The translations under genes were made by a program, and so were the position numbers. Positions 32,250-41,116 of a DNA stretch of 64,000 bases are shown here, piece by piece. The number at the start of each line of letters is the position of its first letter. The stretch's first letter is position 1. The notes under the pieces are model-generated. The model was not told the DNA's origin and searched no databases. It saw nothing but the letters and a program-made list of their open reading frames with translations. The DNA lies in contig JAURJT010000018.1 of the NCBI GenBank assembly GCA_030832095.1, positions 1 through 64,000 of the forward strand, written 5' to 3'. Origin of the DNA: Gammaproteobacteria bacterium (GTDB taxonomy: Bacteria; Pseudomonadota; Gammaproteobacteria; Burkholderiales; Burkholderiaceae_B).

Positions 32250-32720
32250 TTACCGAGGCCGACGCCGATACAAGATTGTCGCGATCATTTCTTGTACGGT
32301 TGTGTCATGCTGATTCACAATGTTGCGCTTAAATGTAATAGTCCCTCGGTCGGGTTTGCTTGATTCTTTTTTTTCAATGACCGTTGATTTCATTCGAATG
32401 GTATCGCCGTGTTTAACTGGTGCAAGCAAGCGCCATTTATCAATCTGTAGCAATGCCAGTAGTGTGCCGTCATTAATACCGCTGGCATATTGCAAGCCAC
32501 CGGCAACACCATAAATCAATGGGCCATGCGCAATGGGTTCGCCAAATTGTGTCGTTTTGCAGTATTCAAAGTTGGTGTGCACCTCATTAAAATCGCCTGA
32601 CAAACAAGCAAAATTAACGATGTCTGTGCTGGTGATCGTGCGCGCTGGCGTCACGAACTCTGCACCCACTTCAAAGTCTTCAAAATAACGGCCCCTGACT
32701 GCTGGTGTTGCGGTTGTCAT
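32250..32720 (-). CDS. MaoC-like hot-dog dehydratase
   Basis: A 156-residue hot-dog fold protein: YFEDFEVGAEFVTPARTIT, and the catalytic SGDFNEVHTN with the D-x-N-x-x-H pattern of R-specific enoyl-CoA hydratases, then IAHGPLIYGVAGGL. It hydrates trans-2-enoyl-CoA or similar acyl-CoAs. AAGGAAG lies six bases ahead of ATG 32720. It may belong to one unit with DUF1993 and the SDR upstream. Confidence 0.85.
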   Translation of the reverse strand: MTTATPAVRGRYFEDFEVGAEFVTPARTITSTDIVNFACLSGDFNEVHTNFEYCKTTQFGEPIAHGPLIYGVAGGLQYASGINDGTLLALLQIDKWRLLAPVKHGDTIRMKSTVIEKKESSKPDRGTITFKRNIVNQHDTTVQEMIATILYRRRPR

Positions 32721-32735
32721 GTGAATCTTCCTTGA

Positions 32736-33245
32736 TTAGTATGAACCCATAAAATCTTTCTTGCCGATTTCGACGCCATTGTGTCGTAGCAAGTTGTATG
32801 CAGTTGTGACATGAAAGAAAAATTGCGGCATGCCGTATTTCAGAGCGTAATCTTCGACCGATAGTTTTTTCTCTTTCGGGGTGCCGGGGCGTAACACAAT
32901 CTCTTTGACGGCGCTGCCCTCTAATTGAGCGGCGGTAAAGCCGTCGATCAGCCCTAGGGTTTTTGCAATACGTTGCTGGAGTTCGGCAAAGCTCTGCTCA
33001 GTATCCTCGTAGGCCGCCACTTCAACGCCTGCGATACGCGAAGGCACGCTTTTTGCAAAATCACAGGCAATTTGCACTTGGCGAACAAGCGCAAGCATGT
33101 CGGGAAACAAGCGCGATTGCAATAATGTTGCCGAATCGAATTTTCGCTGTTCGGCATACTGCTCGCCTTTTTTGAGCACGTCGCTGAGTGTCAAGAGCAT
33201 CTGCTTTAAAACAGGAACGGTTGAGGTGTAGATAGAAACAGACAT
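32736..33245 (-). CDS. DUF1993 family protein
   Basis: A 169-residue protein matching DUF1993: SVSIYTSTVPVLKQMLLTLS at the start, ARLFPDML-like SRLFPDMLALVRQVQIACDF in the core, and YGMPQFFFHVTTAYNLLRHN near the end. The fold is a DinB-like four-helix bundle with possible metal-binding histidines. Its function is unknown. It lies 15 bases ahead of the MaoC gene. Confidence 0.85.
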   Translation of the reverse strand: MSVSIYTSTVPVLKQMLLTLSDVLKKGEQYAEQRKFDSATLLQSRLFPDMLALVRQVQIACDFAKSVPSRIAGVEVAAYEDTEQSFAELQQRIAKTLGLIDGFTAAQLEGSAVKEIVLRPGTPKEKKLSVEDYALKYGMPQFFFHVTTAYNLLRHNGVEIGKKDFMGSY

Positions 33246-33293
33246 AGGATTCCGATATGTTAGAGGTAAGTGAACAGAATAAATGAGACGTTG

Positions 33294-34040
33294 CTAGCGC
33301 CCGCCAGCAACGTCTAGTGTTGTTGTGGTGACATAGCTCGCTTCGTCTGAAACAAGCCAGATAATGCCCTGCGCGACTTCAAGTGCTGTGCCGCCTCGTT
33401 TCATCGGCACAAGGTGTTCAAGTTCACGCACGCGGTTAGGGATTCCGCCCGAGGCATGAATTTCTGTATCAATGAGGCCCGGTCTGACAGAGTTCACCCG
33501 AATCCCTTCATTGGCGACCTCTTTGCCCAAGCCGACCGTAAACGTGTCGACGGCGCCTTTAGCTGATGCGTAATCCACATATTGCCCTGAGGCGCCGATC
33601 CGCGCTGCGGCGCTAGATACGTTGACGATGGCACCGCCTTTTCCGCCGTGGCGTGTGCTCATGCGCTTGACGGCCTCACGGCTGCAAAGAAAGGTCCCTA
33701 AGACGGTGATATTGAACATGCGTTGCCAGCGTGCGACACTGATCTCGTCGACCCGTGCTGTGACGTCCACGATGCCAGCATTGTTGACTAAGGCGCTCAG
33801 AGGGCCTAATTCGGCATCCACTTTTTTAAACATTGTCTGCACCTGAGCTTCGTCGGCGACATCCGCCTGCACGGCGATTGCGGTGCCGCCCTGAGCACGA
33901 ATTTGAGCCACAATGCTTTCAGCGGCTTTCGCGTTGCTTGCATAGTTAACGGCGACGGAATAGCCTTTTGTTGCGGCAAGTAGGGCGGTGGCAGCACCAA
34001 TACCACGGCTCGCACCGGTAATGAGTATGACGGGCTTCAT
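33294..34040 (-). CDS. SDR family oxidoreductase
   Basis: A 248-residue short-chain dehydrogenase: ILITGASRGIGAATALLA binds the cofactor, VNNAGIVD follows, and NVSSAAAR with YVDYASAKGA gives the Ser-Tyr-Lys catalytic set. GLIDTEIHASGG and the final TTLDVAGG are typical of 3-oxoacyl reductases. AGGAGC precedes the ATG. Downstream MaoC suggests that both could act on acyl chains, but the substrate is not shown. Confidence 0.88.
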   Translation of the reverse strand: MKPVILITGASRGIGAATALLAATKGYSVAVNYASNAKAAESIVAQIRAQGGTAIAVQADVADEAQVQTMFKKVDAELGPLSALVNNAGIVDVTARVDEISVARWQRMFNITVLGTFLCSREAVKRMSTRHGGKGGAIVNVSSAAARIGASGQYVDYASAKGAVDTFTVGLGKEVANEGIRVNSVRPGLIDTEIHASGGIPNRVRELEHLVPMKRGGTALEVAQGIIWLVSDEASYVTTTTLDVAGGR

Positions 34041-34122
34041 GCGGGTTGCTCCTAGTAATTGTTTTGAGCCACTTTACAAGAATGATTTCGTGAATAAACT
34101 AAAGTGACAGTTAAGGGTGAGC

Positions 34123-35415
34123 TTAAGTGGATTCTTGACGAGCTAAAAACTTCTCATCCGATAGGGCAAGCAACCAAGCCATCGTCATCGCATAAAAGCC
34201 GATGGTGCGAATGCTGCGCATCATGAGTTCTGTCCAGCCAAAGATAAAAAATCCCAGACATAGCGCTAAGCCCATTGCTGCCGCGACCCTTGCAGGTTGC
34301 GGCACCTGCGTCCGCAGACGTCGGGCAAAGATCCAGATTGGCGCGGCATAGATCAGCAATAACGCCATGAGCCCGAGCAGGCCGTGACTGGCCATGCTGA
34401 AGAGCATGTCATTGTGTGGTTCACCAAATCCTTGGCGGTAAACAAAATCCGACACAATTCCCTGACGCCAGTAATCTTCAAGCTTAGGACCAAAATTTTG
34501 TATGGTGCCATTACCAAACAGAGGATTGGCTTTAAACATCAGCCAAGAGGCTTGCCAAAGTTGTAGGCGGCCACATTCTGACGAAATCGCCAACGGATTG
34601 GTTAAACACTCGGCCGTTTGTGTCACCATCTGATACATGCGCTGGCGAAGAATCGGGCTTGAGGCTGAAATTGCGCCTGACAGTAGAATTGCAATCAAGG
34701 CGGGAAGTAATAATTTGCGCGCACTGGTTTTGCCTGTTGCCAGTACCCAGCCAATCAGGATAAAAAATGGGACGACCAACCAGCCGCCTCGCGTCTGGGT
34801 TGTGATGAAGCCAAGCAGGCCAACTGCCATCGTCAAGACTTTAAAGGCAATTTCGGTCTTACGAAAGCGCGTCAACCGCCAGCCAATCGAAAACGTGGCT
34901 AGTGCTGCCATCATTAGTAGCAAATTACCGTACGACACTGCGTTGTGTTGAGGCACCTCAAGCGGCCGCCGAAAGGTCGGTAACGCGTACCAAAGGGCAT
35001 ACCCCGTGGCTGCCCAGGTCGCAATGACCAACCCCCAGGTTGCTTGGCGCAACCACTGCGGGATGAGAGACAAACAGGCGCCTAATATCAGAAAAGTGCC
35101 CACACTTAAGCGCAGCGCGCGCTCGATTTCGTTGTCGATTCTGATGGTGCCCCGAGTCGCAGCGATGGTAATGACGACTAACGATACAAATAGAGCTGCA
35201 GCCAAGCCACGATAGTCTTTCCAGTCGCTCAATACGGCCTGATAGCCGCCGGTTCGTGACACACAAATAATTGCGCTGATGGCTGCCAAAATATAAAAAA
35301 CCGTGCTGGCGCGGGCAAAATCCGTCAGCAGGGTGATGGGCATGGAGGCAATCAACACCGTGACTAAAAACGAGCCAAGACGTTGCTGGGCGCTGCAGGA
35401 CGGGCGCGTAACCAA
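34123..35415 (-). CDS. O-antigen ligase/polymerase-like membrane protein
   Basis: A 430-residue protein with about 10-12 membrane helices and a large periplasmic loop (LIPQ...GNGTIQNF, then FGEPHNDMLFSMASHGLLGL), characteristic of the WaaL/Wzy family. It joins or polymerises O-antigen on the outer face of the inner membrane. The start appears to be TTG at 35415 with TAGGT upstream; a later ATG at 35343 is possible. It is divergent from a glycosyltransferase gene. Confidence 0.83.
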   Translation of the reverse strand: MVTRPSCSAQQRLGSFLVTVLIASMPITLLTDFARASTVFYILAAISAIICVSRTGGYQAVLSDWKDYRGLAAALFVSLVVITIAATRGTIRIDNEIERALRLSVGTFLILGACLSLIPQWLRQATWGLVIATWAATGYALWYALPTFRRPLEVPQHNAVSYGNLLLMMAALATFSIGWRLTRFRKTEIAFKVLTMAVGLLGFITTQTRGGWLVVPFFILIGWVLATGKTSARKLLLPALIAILLSGAISASSPILRQRMYQMVTQTAECLTNPLAISSECGRLQLWQASWLMFKANPLFGNGTIQNFGPKLEDYWRQGIVSDFVYRQGFGEPHNDMLFSMASHGLLGLMALLLIYAAPIWIFARRLRTQVPQPARVAAAMGLALCLGFFIFGWTELMMRSIRTIGFYAMTMAWLLALSDEKFLARQEST

Positions 35416-35590
35416 ACGAGTACCTAAGTGTAAAAATTTACGGTTGGATCATACACGTTCTTGTGTGTTGTTTTGAATCTGATTCAGCGCGCGCACTCCC
35501 GTTCCTAGGCCTGGTTCCAGCCATCGCGCAAGCCGATTGGGTTAAGGGTAATTCAGTAGTGACAGTTAGGATAGAATCCGTCAGGATTCT

Positions 35591-35623
35591 GTCAGCTTGT
35601 GGTCAGCTTGTGGTCAGCAGGAG
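35591..35623. repeat. Three 11-bp GTCAGCTTGTG units
   Basis: GTCAGCTTGTG occurs at 35591-35601 and 35602-35612, followed by the variant GTCAGCAGGAG at 35613-35623. They sit in the 324-base gap between the divergent ligase and glycosyltransferase genes. Nothing else recognisable is seen in the 35416-35739 gap; a short open frame there lacks any family pattern. Confidence 0.5.
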
Positions 35624-35739
35624 GTCGGTTGTTTGCCTGCTTGCGGAAGCGATTGTTGCGCCGCAGCATAAAAGACGACTCTGTACCTTAAGACGCAATA
35701 GCTTATAAATGAATTAAACCAGCCCGCAGAAATGCATCA

Positions 35740-36840
35740 ATGAAGATATTGTTCACCAACTTTCATCCTGGCATAGGCGGCGGGCATGTGACTTATATTG
35801 TGAGCTTATTGCTTGGCATGAAAGCGACACATAATCTTTTTGTGGCCTGCCCTGCGACCAGTCGCCTGTTCGGGCGTGCATCAGAAGTTGTTGGTGTTCA
35901 AACAATTGATATGTCTTTTACGACACGACCGTCTTCATGGTTTTCGGCGCGTGCGGCGTTACGTAAATTGATCTCGAAAGAAAATTTTGATGTGATACAC
36001 GTCAACGGCTCGTCTGATCACAAGCAGGTGATGCTCGCGCTGGTCGGCTTGGGATGTTCGCCGCGCGTGATTTATACCAAACATAATGATCGCGGGGTCA
36101 CGAGTGTTGGACATCATTTGCGGGCGCATTTTTCGACTGACCATGTGATTGCTGTGAGCGACTATGTCAAAGATATGTTATTGAACTCGCCCTATAAGAA
36201 ACGGTCGATATCAACGATCAGACACGGCATTGACACTCAATATTTCTCGCCAGTCAGTCAGGTCGAGAAGACGCGGTTACGCGCCCAGTTTTTTGAACCA
36301 GAGGTTCAAGATAAGATTGTTTTGGGAAGCGCTAGCGGAACACATGAGGCGAAAGGTTGGCTGGATTTAGTACACGCGCTGTCGCTGCTTGAGCCTGAGC
36401 AACGAAAACATTTTCACGTTGCAGTGATTGGAGATCAACCTGACGAATACCTGCTTGCTCGGGCAGCCGCCCATGGTGTGTGCACCCATCTGAGTTTTTT
36501 GGGCTTGGTCGACGACGTGCGTGCTGTGTTATCGGCGTGCGATTTGGGCTTTGTATTGTCGTACCACGAGGCTTTGTCGTTTGCCTGCCGAGAGAAGATG
36601 GCGATGGGCTTGCCGGTTCTTGTCACGCAGGCCGGTGGCTTAACTGAAAACGTTTGTAACGACCACGAGGGCTGGATTGTTCCGGTACGTAGTCCTGAGT
36701 CGATCAAGGATGTTTTGTTAAATATCCTGGCTAACCCAGCTCGGCTGAGTGTGATGGGCGCGCAGGCGCGTGCGCGGGCTGAGCGTGACTTCAATTTGAA
36801 TGACTTTATTCGTGCAACGATGGCGGTTTATCAGGCGTAA
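35740..36840 (+). CDS. Glycosyltransferase family 4 protein
   Basis: A 366-residue GT-B glycosyltransferase: KILFTNFHPGIGGGHVTYIV forms the N-terminal strand and acceptor loop, STIRHGIDTQYFSP joins the domains, and EALSFACREKMAMGLPVLV holds the EX7E motif that binds the sugar nucleotide. It probably adds a sugar to lipopolysaccharide or exopolysaccharide, in keeping with the O-antigen ligase next to it. Confidence 0.87.
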   Translation: MKILFTNFHPGIGGGHVTYIVSLLLGMKATHNLFVACPATSRLFGRASEVVGVQTIDMSFTTRPSSWFSARAALRKLISKENFDVIHVNGSSDHKQVMLALVGLGCSPRVIYTKHNDRGVTSVGHHLRAHFSTDHVIAVSDYVKDMLLNSPYKKRSISTIRHGIDTQYFSPVSQVEKTRLRAQFFEPEVQDKIVLGSASGTHEAKGWLDLVHALSLLEPEQRKHFHVAVIGDQPDEYLLARAAAHGVCTHLSFLGLVDDVRAVLSACDLGFVLSYHEALSFACREKMAMGLPVLVTQAGGLTENVCNDHEGWIVPVRSPESIKDVLLNILANPARLSVMGAQARARAERDFNLNDFIRATMAVYQA

Positions 36841-36978
36841 CGGCCTGCCTCGCGCCTGCTAATCGTTGTATCTCAAAGTACCGTGATCGCGCTGTGAGTC
36901 ACGTGCGCAATCTCAAGGCGTTTCACGCATAGAGCAACTAAGCTCGTACAATCGCCCAAAAGGGAGTGCATAATCATA

Positions 36979-37959
36979 ATGAAAAAAAGACAAACTCTGG
37001 CGCTATTACTTGCTGCTGCATGTTCTTCTGTAGCCCTTGCGGCCGACCCGGGCAGCTCCTATCCAACCAAGTCGGTACGTGTGGTTGTAGGTTATCCCCC
37101 AGGTGGCGCGGGTGATATTTTTGGTCGACTGGTAGCGAACTATCTTTCGCAAAACATGGGTCAGCAGTTTGTAGTTGAAAACCGCCCTGGCGCTGCCGGA
37201 ACCATCGCAGCGGCGCAGGTTGCGCGCATGCCGGCGGATGGCTATGCCCTGTATCTGGCCTCGGCGGGCGACTTCACGACAGCGCGTAGTAGTTTCGGCG
37301 ACCGCCTGCCCTATAGTCCTGAGCGCGATTTCACCCACCTGACGCTGCTGGTCAAAGTCCCCTTGGTGCTCGTGGCGCATCCCTCTGTGCCCGCAGCGAC
37401 CGTGCAAGAATTTATTGCTTACGCTAAAACCATGCCGCGACAACTCAATTACGCGTCGTTTGGAAATGGTTCGACCTCACATCTATCGGCCGAAGCCTTT
37501 AACTTGGCGACTGGCCTCGAGATTTCGCACATCGCCTATAAAGGCAGCAGCCCTGCGGTGACAGATTTGCTTGCGGGGCGGGTGCAAGTCATGTTCGATA
37601 CAGTGTTGAGTGCCTCTCGATTCACCAAAACAGGTCAGTTAAAAAGTTTTGGGGTCACCACTTTAAAAAGGGTACCTCTGATGTCTGATACGCCAACGTT
37701 AAACGAAAGTGGCGTCGCGGGTTTTGACATGGCCACGTGGCTGGGTCTGGTGGCCCCTGCAGGCTTACCAAGTCAGATCACTCAAGCGCTTGCCCTCAAG
37801 CTAGATGCTTTCACGAAAGATCCAGATATCCGAAAGCAGTTAGATGCGCTTGGGCTCTTGGTAGATGGTTCAGGCCCGGCGGCCTTCAGTGCCTTCATTG
37901 ATGAAGAGTCAGCACGTATGGATAAGCTGATTAAGAAGGCCGGTATTCGGTTTGATTAG
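36979..37959 (+). CDS. Bug-family periplasmic solute-binding protein
   Basis: A 326-residue Bug receptor: signal peptide TLALLLAAACSSVALA, then YPTKSVRVVVGYPPGGAGDI, VENRPGAAGTIAAAQVARMP, ADGYALYLASAG and IAYKGSSPAVTDLLAGRVQV. AGGGAG lies ahead of ATG 36979. It overlaps the following DUF1275 gene. No transporter membrane genes are adjacent, so it is an orphan receptor for an unknown carboxylate. Confidence 0.88.
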   Translation: MKKRQTLALLLAAACSSVALAADPGSSYPTKSVRVVVGYPPGGAGDIFGRLVANYLSQNMGQQFVVENRPGAAGTIAAAQVARMPADGYALYLASAGDFTTARSSFGDRLPYSPERDFTHLTLLVKVPLVLVAHPSVPAATVQEFIAYAKTMPRQLNYASFGNGSTSHLSAEAFNLATGLEISHIAYKGSSPAVTDLLAGRVQVMFDTVLSASRFTKTGQLKSFGVTTLKRVPLMSDTPTLNESGVAGFDMATWLGLVAPAGLPSQITQALALKLDAFTKDPDIRKQLDALGLLVDGSGPAAFSAFIDEESARMDKLIKKAGIRFD

Positions 37960-38659
37960 CAAAGACATGCAATTTTTAAAAAATTTCGCGCTAAGAGTCG
38001 GGCTGCTTGACAAGGCAACGGGTGTCTATTTAATTACTTCTCTTTCTGGCTTGGTTGATGCGGCTTGTTTTATCGGACTGGGGCATGTGTTTGCAGAGAT
38101 GATGACGGGTAACCTTTTGATGCTTGGCTTTTCGATAGGTGTGCATGGCTTGACGAGTAACATCGATCGTTATTTTTTAGTGATTAGTTTTTACGTGGTC
38201 GGGGTCATCGCGGGGTCTCGCATGCTAAAAAATAAAACGCTATGGAAGCAAGAGCGTTTTGGGTTTTTAGTTGAGTGGACGTTACTCTGTGCTGGCACGA
38301 TACTCGCATTCACCATGCAGCCAGATGCAACCAATGTCGCTGGCTATGTGCTGCTTGCTTTACTTGCGTTCGGTATGGGGATTTTGAATACCTTGATCCG
38401 AGTACATGGTCTTCCAGACATGGCTACGAATGCGTTAACGGGTACCTTTACCGCGTTGGTGGCGGATAGCACCGCAGCAGCTGGTAATAATCACAATTGG
38501 GTGCGGCGCTTAAGTTCGATTGCGATCTTTCTGGCAAGCGCAGCGTTGGGCGCAGCACTCACGACCTATGGTATCCAGTGGACATTGATACTAGCCTGTC
38601 TTGTTTTGGGCATCGCGCTCGTGCCGTTGCTGTTTGGACAAGACCCGGCCGCCAAGTAA
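37952..38659 (+). CDS. DUF1275 (YoaK) family membrane protein
   Basis: A 235-residue protein with about six membrane helices: YLITSLSGLVDAACFIGLGH, FAEMMTGNLLMLGFSIG and GILNTLIRVHGLPDMATNAL-TGT are the DUF1275 signatures. Its function is not known. The start may be TTG 37952, inside the Bug gene end, or ATG 37967; neither has a strong ribosome site. Confidence 0.83.
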   Translation: MISKDMQFLKNFALRVGLLDKATGVYLITSLSGLVDAACFIGLGHVFAEMMTGNLLMLGFSIGVHGLTSNIDRYFLVISFYVVGVIAGSRMLKNKTLWKQERFGFLVEWTLLCAGTILAFTMQPDATNVAGYVLLALLAFGMGILNTLIRVHGLPDMATNALTGTFTALVADSTAAAGNNHNWVRRLSSIAIFLASAALGAALTTYGIQWTLILACLVLGIALVPLLFGQDPAAK

Positions 38660-38701
38660 GAGGCTGGGCTTCTAGCAGCGAACCTAAGTCTGTCGATGCG
38701 A

Positions 38702-40279
38702 TCAAGCTGCCAAGGCTTTCAGAGGTTCTGCAATAGGCGAGCGAATCAAGTAATCAAACGCAGAGAGGGAGGCTTTCGCACCTTCGCCCATGGCGATGAT
38801 AATTTGTTTGTACGGTACCGTGGTGCAATCGCCTGCAGCAAACACACCTGGCATTGAAGTCTCGCCTTTGTGGTCAACAATCACTTCGCCATGCTTTGAA
38901 AGCTCGACCGTGCCTTTGAGCCAATCGGTATTGGGGAGTAAGCCGATTTGCACAAAGATCCCTTCAAGTTCAACAATATGCAGCTCGTTGCTGACACGAT
39001 CTTGATAGCGCAGGCCGTTGACTTTTGTGCCGTCGCCCAAAACCTCTTTGGTCAAGGCGCTTTTGATGACAGTCACGTTAGGCAAGCTGGCAAGCTTGTT
39101 TTGCAAGACGGCATCCGCGCGTAGCTTGCTATCAAATTCAAGCAGCGTGACGTGGCTGACAATACCGGCTAAGTCAATCGCGGCTTCCACGCCCGAGTTA
39201 CCGCCACCAATGACCGCAACGCGTTTGCCTTTAAACAAGGGGCCATCGCAGTGAGGGCAGTAGGCCACCCCTTTGTTGCGATACTCTTGCTCGCCGGGTA
39301 CGTTCATTTCTCTCCAGCGCGCACCGGTGCTCACAATTACCGCCTTGCTTGTTAGAACAGCTCCGTTTGCCAATTCAACTTCAAGACCATTTGCACCCTG
39401 ACGCAAGGCCGTGGCACGTTGTAAATTCATGATGTCGACTTCGTAGGTTTTGACGTGTTGCTCAAGCGCTTGCACTAACTTAGGCCCTTCGGTTTCTTTG
39501 ACAGAAATAAAGTTCTCAATGCCCATGGTGTCCATCACTTGTCCGCCAAAGCGCTCGGCCAATACCCCCGTGCGAATGCCTTTACGTGCCGCGTAAATCG
39601 CAGCCGCAGAACCGGCTGGGCCACCGCCAATCACCAACACATCAAACGTATCTTTAGCGTTGAGTTTTGCCGCGTCTTTTTGCGGGCTGTTGGTATCGAG
39701 CTTAGTCATGATTTCTTCGACACTCATGCGCCCCTGTCCAAAGGCTTCGTTGTTTAAGAGGACTGTGGGCACGGCCATGACTTGATGTTGGTCGACCAAG
39801 CCTTGAAACAGAGCGCCGTCAATCATCTCGTGCTCGACGTTTGGATTCAGTGCTGCCATGAGATTGAGCGCTTGCACAACATCTGGGCAGTTATGGCATG
39901 ACAATGAAATAAAAGTCTGAAAGCGCAGTTTGCCGTCGAGTTCACGAATGCGTTCAATGATCTCTTGCTCAACCTTGGGTGGGTAGCCGCTCGCTTGTAA
40001 AATGGCCAGCACGAAAGACGTCATCTCATGACCCATTGGTAGGCCTGAAAAGTGAATACGTGCGTCTTCGCCGATTTTGCCAACTGTGAAGCTCGGGGTG
40101 TGTTTGGCGTTGCCGGTGGTCGTGACCGTTACCTTGTCTGATTGCTCGGCAACTTCATTTAATAGCTTGAGCATTTCAGCTGAGGCTGGGTTGTTATCTA
40201 ACGAGGCGGTCAAAACGATTGGGCTCACAATCTTTTCGAAATAAACTTTCAGTTGGGCTTTGAGGTTGTTATCTAACAT
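38702..40279 (-). CDS. ahpF: Alkyl hydroperoxide reductase subunit F
   Basis: A flavoprotein of about 525 residues. The N-terminal thioredoxin-fold half has the redox pair SCHNCPD; the C-terminal thioredoxin-reductase half has [19 protein letters not shown], the pair YCPHCDGP and [17 protein letters not shown] for NADH, and the FAD motif [14 protein letters not shown]. It passes electrons from NADH to AhpC. Start 40279 was chosen because AAGGA lies seven bases ahead; the longer frame enters the intercistronic hairpins. Confidence 0.94.
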   Translation of the reverse strand: MLDNNLKAQLKVYFEKIVSPIVLTASLDNNPASAEMLKLLNEVAEQSDKVTVTTTGNAKHTPSFTVGKIGEDARIHFSGLPMGHEMTSFVLAILQASGYPPKVEQEIIERIRELDGKLRFQTFISLSCHNCPDVVQALNLMAALNPNVEHEMIDGALFQGLVDQHQVMAVPTVLLNNEAFGQGRMSVEEIMTKLDTNSPQKDAAKLNAKDTFDVLVIGGGPAGSAAAIYAARKGIRTGVLAERFGGQVMDTMGIENFISVKETEGPKLVQALEQHVKTYEVDIMNLQRATALRQGANGLEVELANGAVLTSKAVIVSTGARWREMNVPGEQEYRNKGVAYCPHCDGPLFKGKRVAVIGGGNSGVEAAIDLAGIVSHVTLLEFDSKLRADAVLQNKLASLPNVTVIKSALTKEVLGDGTKVNGLRYQDRVSNELHIVELEGIFVQIGLLPNTDWLKGTVELSKHGEVIVDHKGETSMPGVFAAGDCTTVPYKQIIIAMGEGAKASLSAFDYLIRSPIAEPLKALAA

Positions 40280-40305
40280 GGTGAGTTCCTTAATATTTGG
40301 TGAGC

Positions 40306-40354
40306 CTATTGGGCAGGGGTTTGTCCTCTCCAATAGACTCTCCGAAGAGAGTCT
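40306..40354 (-). promoter_or_regulatory. Overlapping hairpins between ahpC and ahpF, one with UUCG loop
   Basis: AGACTCTC (40335-40342) and GAGAGTCT (40347-40354) pair perfectly; on the minus-strand transcript the loop is UUCG closed by C-G, a very stable tetraloop. A second pair, CTATTGG (40306-40312) and CCAATAG (40330-40336), overlaps the first by two bases. No T run follows on the minus strand, so mRNA processing or stability control is more likely than full termination. Confidence 0.6.
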
Positions 40355-40378
40355 GCTTGGTTGCTGCTTTGTCTGAAC

Positions 40379-40942
40379 TTAGATCTTGCCGACCAGGTCC
40401 AAAGATGGCGTCAAGGTTGCCGCGCCTTCTTTCCACTTGGCCGGGCACACTTCGCCTGGGTGAGCGGCGGTGTACTGAGCAGCTTTGAGCTTGCGCAAGG
40501 TTTCAGAGATATCGCGCGCGATTTCGTTTGAATGCACTTCAGCGGTCTTGATGACGCCATCAGGATTGATGACAAAGGTGCCGCGCAAGGCCAAGCCTTC
40601 TTCTTCAATATGAACGCCAAAACCGCGTGTCAGCGTATGGGTTGGGTCGCCAACTAACGGAAACTTAGCTTTGCCAACCGCTGGTGAAGTCTCGTGCCAC
40701 ACTTTGTGCGAGAAGTGTGTATCGGTGGTCACGATATAGACCTCGGCGCCCATTTTTTGAAATTCGGCGTAGTTGTCGGCAGCATCTTCAATCTCAGTGG
40801 GGCAATTGAAGGTAAAGGCTGCGGGCATAAAAATCATGACTGACCACTTGCCTTTGAGGCTTTCGTCCGAAACAGTGATGAACTTGCCATTATGAAAGGC
40901 TTGGGTTTTGAACGGCTGAACTGGGGTGTTGATGATCGACAT
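40379..40942 (-). CDS. ahpC: Alkyl hydroperoxide reductase subunit C (peroxiredoxin)
   Basis: A 187-residue 2-Cys peroxiredoxin. FTFNCPTEIED holds the peroxidatic Cys and GEVCPAKWKEG the resolving Cys. It reduces hydrogen peroxide and organic hydroperoxides and is recycled by AhpF. ATG 40942 has AAAGG ahead and matches the usual MS(I/L)INT start; the frame extends 22 codons further without similarity. It is first in the ahpC-ahpF unit and divergent from oxyR. Confidence 0.95.
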   Translation of the reverse strand: MSIINTPVQPFKTQAFHNGKFITVSDESLKGKWSVMIFMPAAFTFNCPTEIEDAADNYAEFQKMGAEVYIVTTDTHFSHKVWHETSPAVGKAKFPLVGDPTHTLTRGFGVHIEEEGLALRGTFVINPDGVIKTAEVHSNEIARDISETLRKLKAAQYTAAHPGEVCPAKWKEGAATLTPSLDLVGKI

Positions 40943-41028
40943 ATAAGGCCTTTTGGGTGAAAAATTGAACGACAGACGAAGTTTGAGCCTATTGGTGTAA
41001 TCAATCAAATAAATTAAAATAATAATAA

Positions 41029-41047
41029 TTATCTATTTAATAGATAA
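41029..41047. promoter_or_regulatory. TTATCTATT-T-AATAGATAA palindrome, probable OxyR site
   Basis: A perfect 9-bp inverted repeat around one base, centred between the divergent ahpC and oxyR starts. It holds CTAT/ATAG half-sites and a T-N11-A LysR-type core, as expected for OxyR or an autoregulating LysR protein. The flanks are very AT-rich. Confidence 0.6.
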
Positions 41048-41054
41048 CAAAGAG

Positions 41055-41089
41055 AACAGCTTAAAACAGTTGAAAACAGCTAAGAACAG
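41055..41089 (+). repeat. Four AACAG motifs at exact 10-bp spacing
   Basis: AACAG occurs at 41055, 41065, 41075 and 41085, within degenerate 10-bp units such as AAAACAGCTT. They lie between the palindrome and the oxyR start, in the probable leader. One helical turn between copies puts all on one face of the DNA. Confidence 0.65.
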
Positions 41090-41116
41090 CAAAGAGAGCA
41101 ACCGAGAGGGCAATAC

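Noticed and set aside
35463-35708. 81-codon frame in the ligase-glycosyltransferase gap
   Set aside because: It runs through the 11-bp repeats, has no ribosome site and no family pattern.
36841-36978. Possible small RNA or tRNA in the gap before the Bug gene
   Set aside because: No cloverleaf, terminator or promoter pattern is seen.
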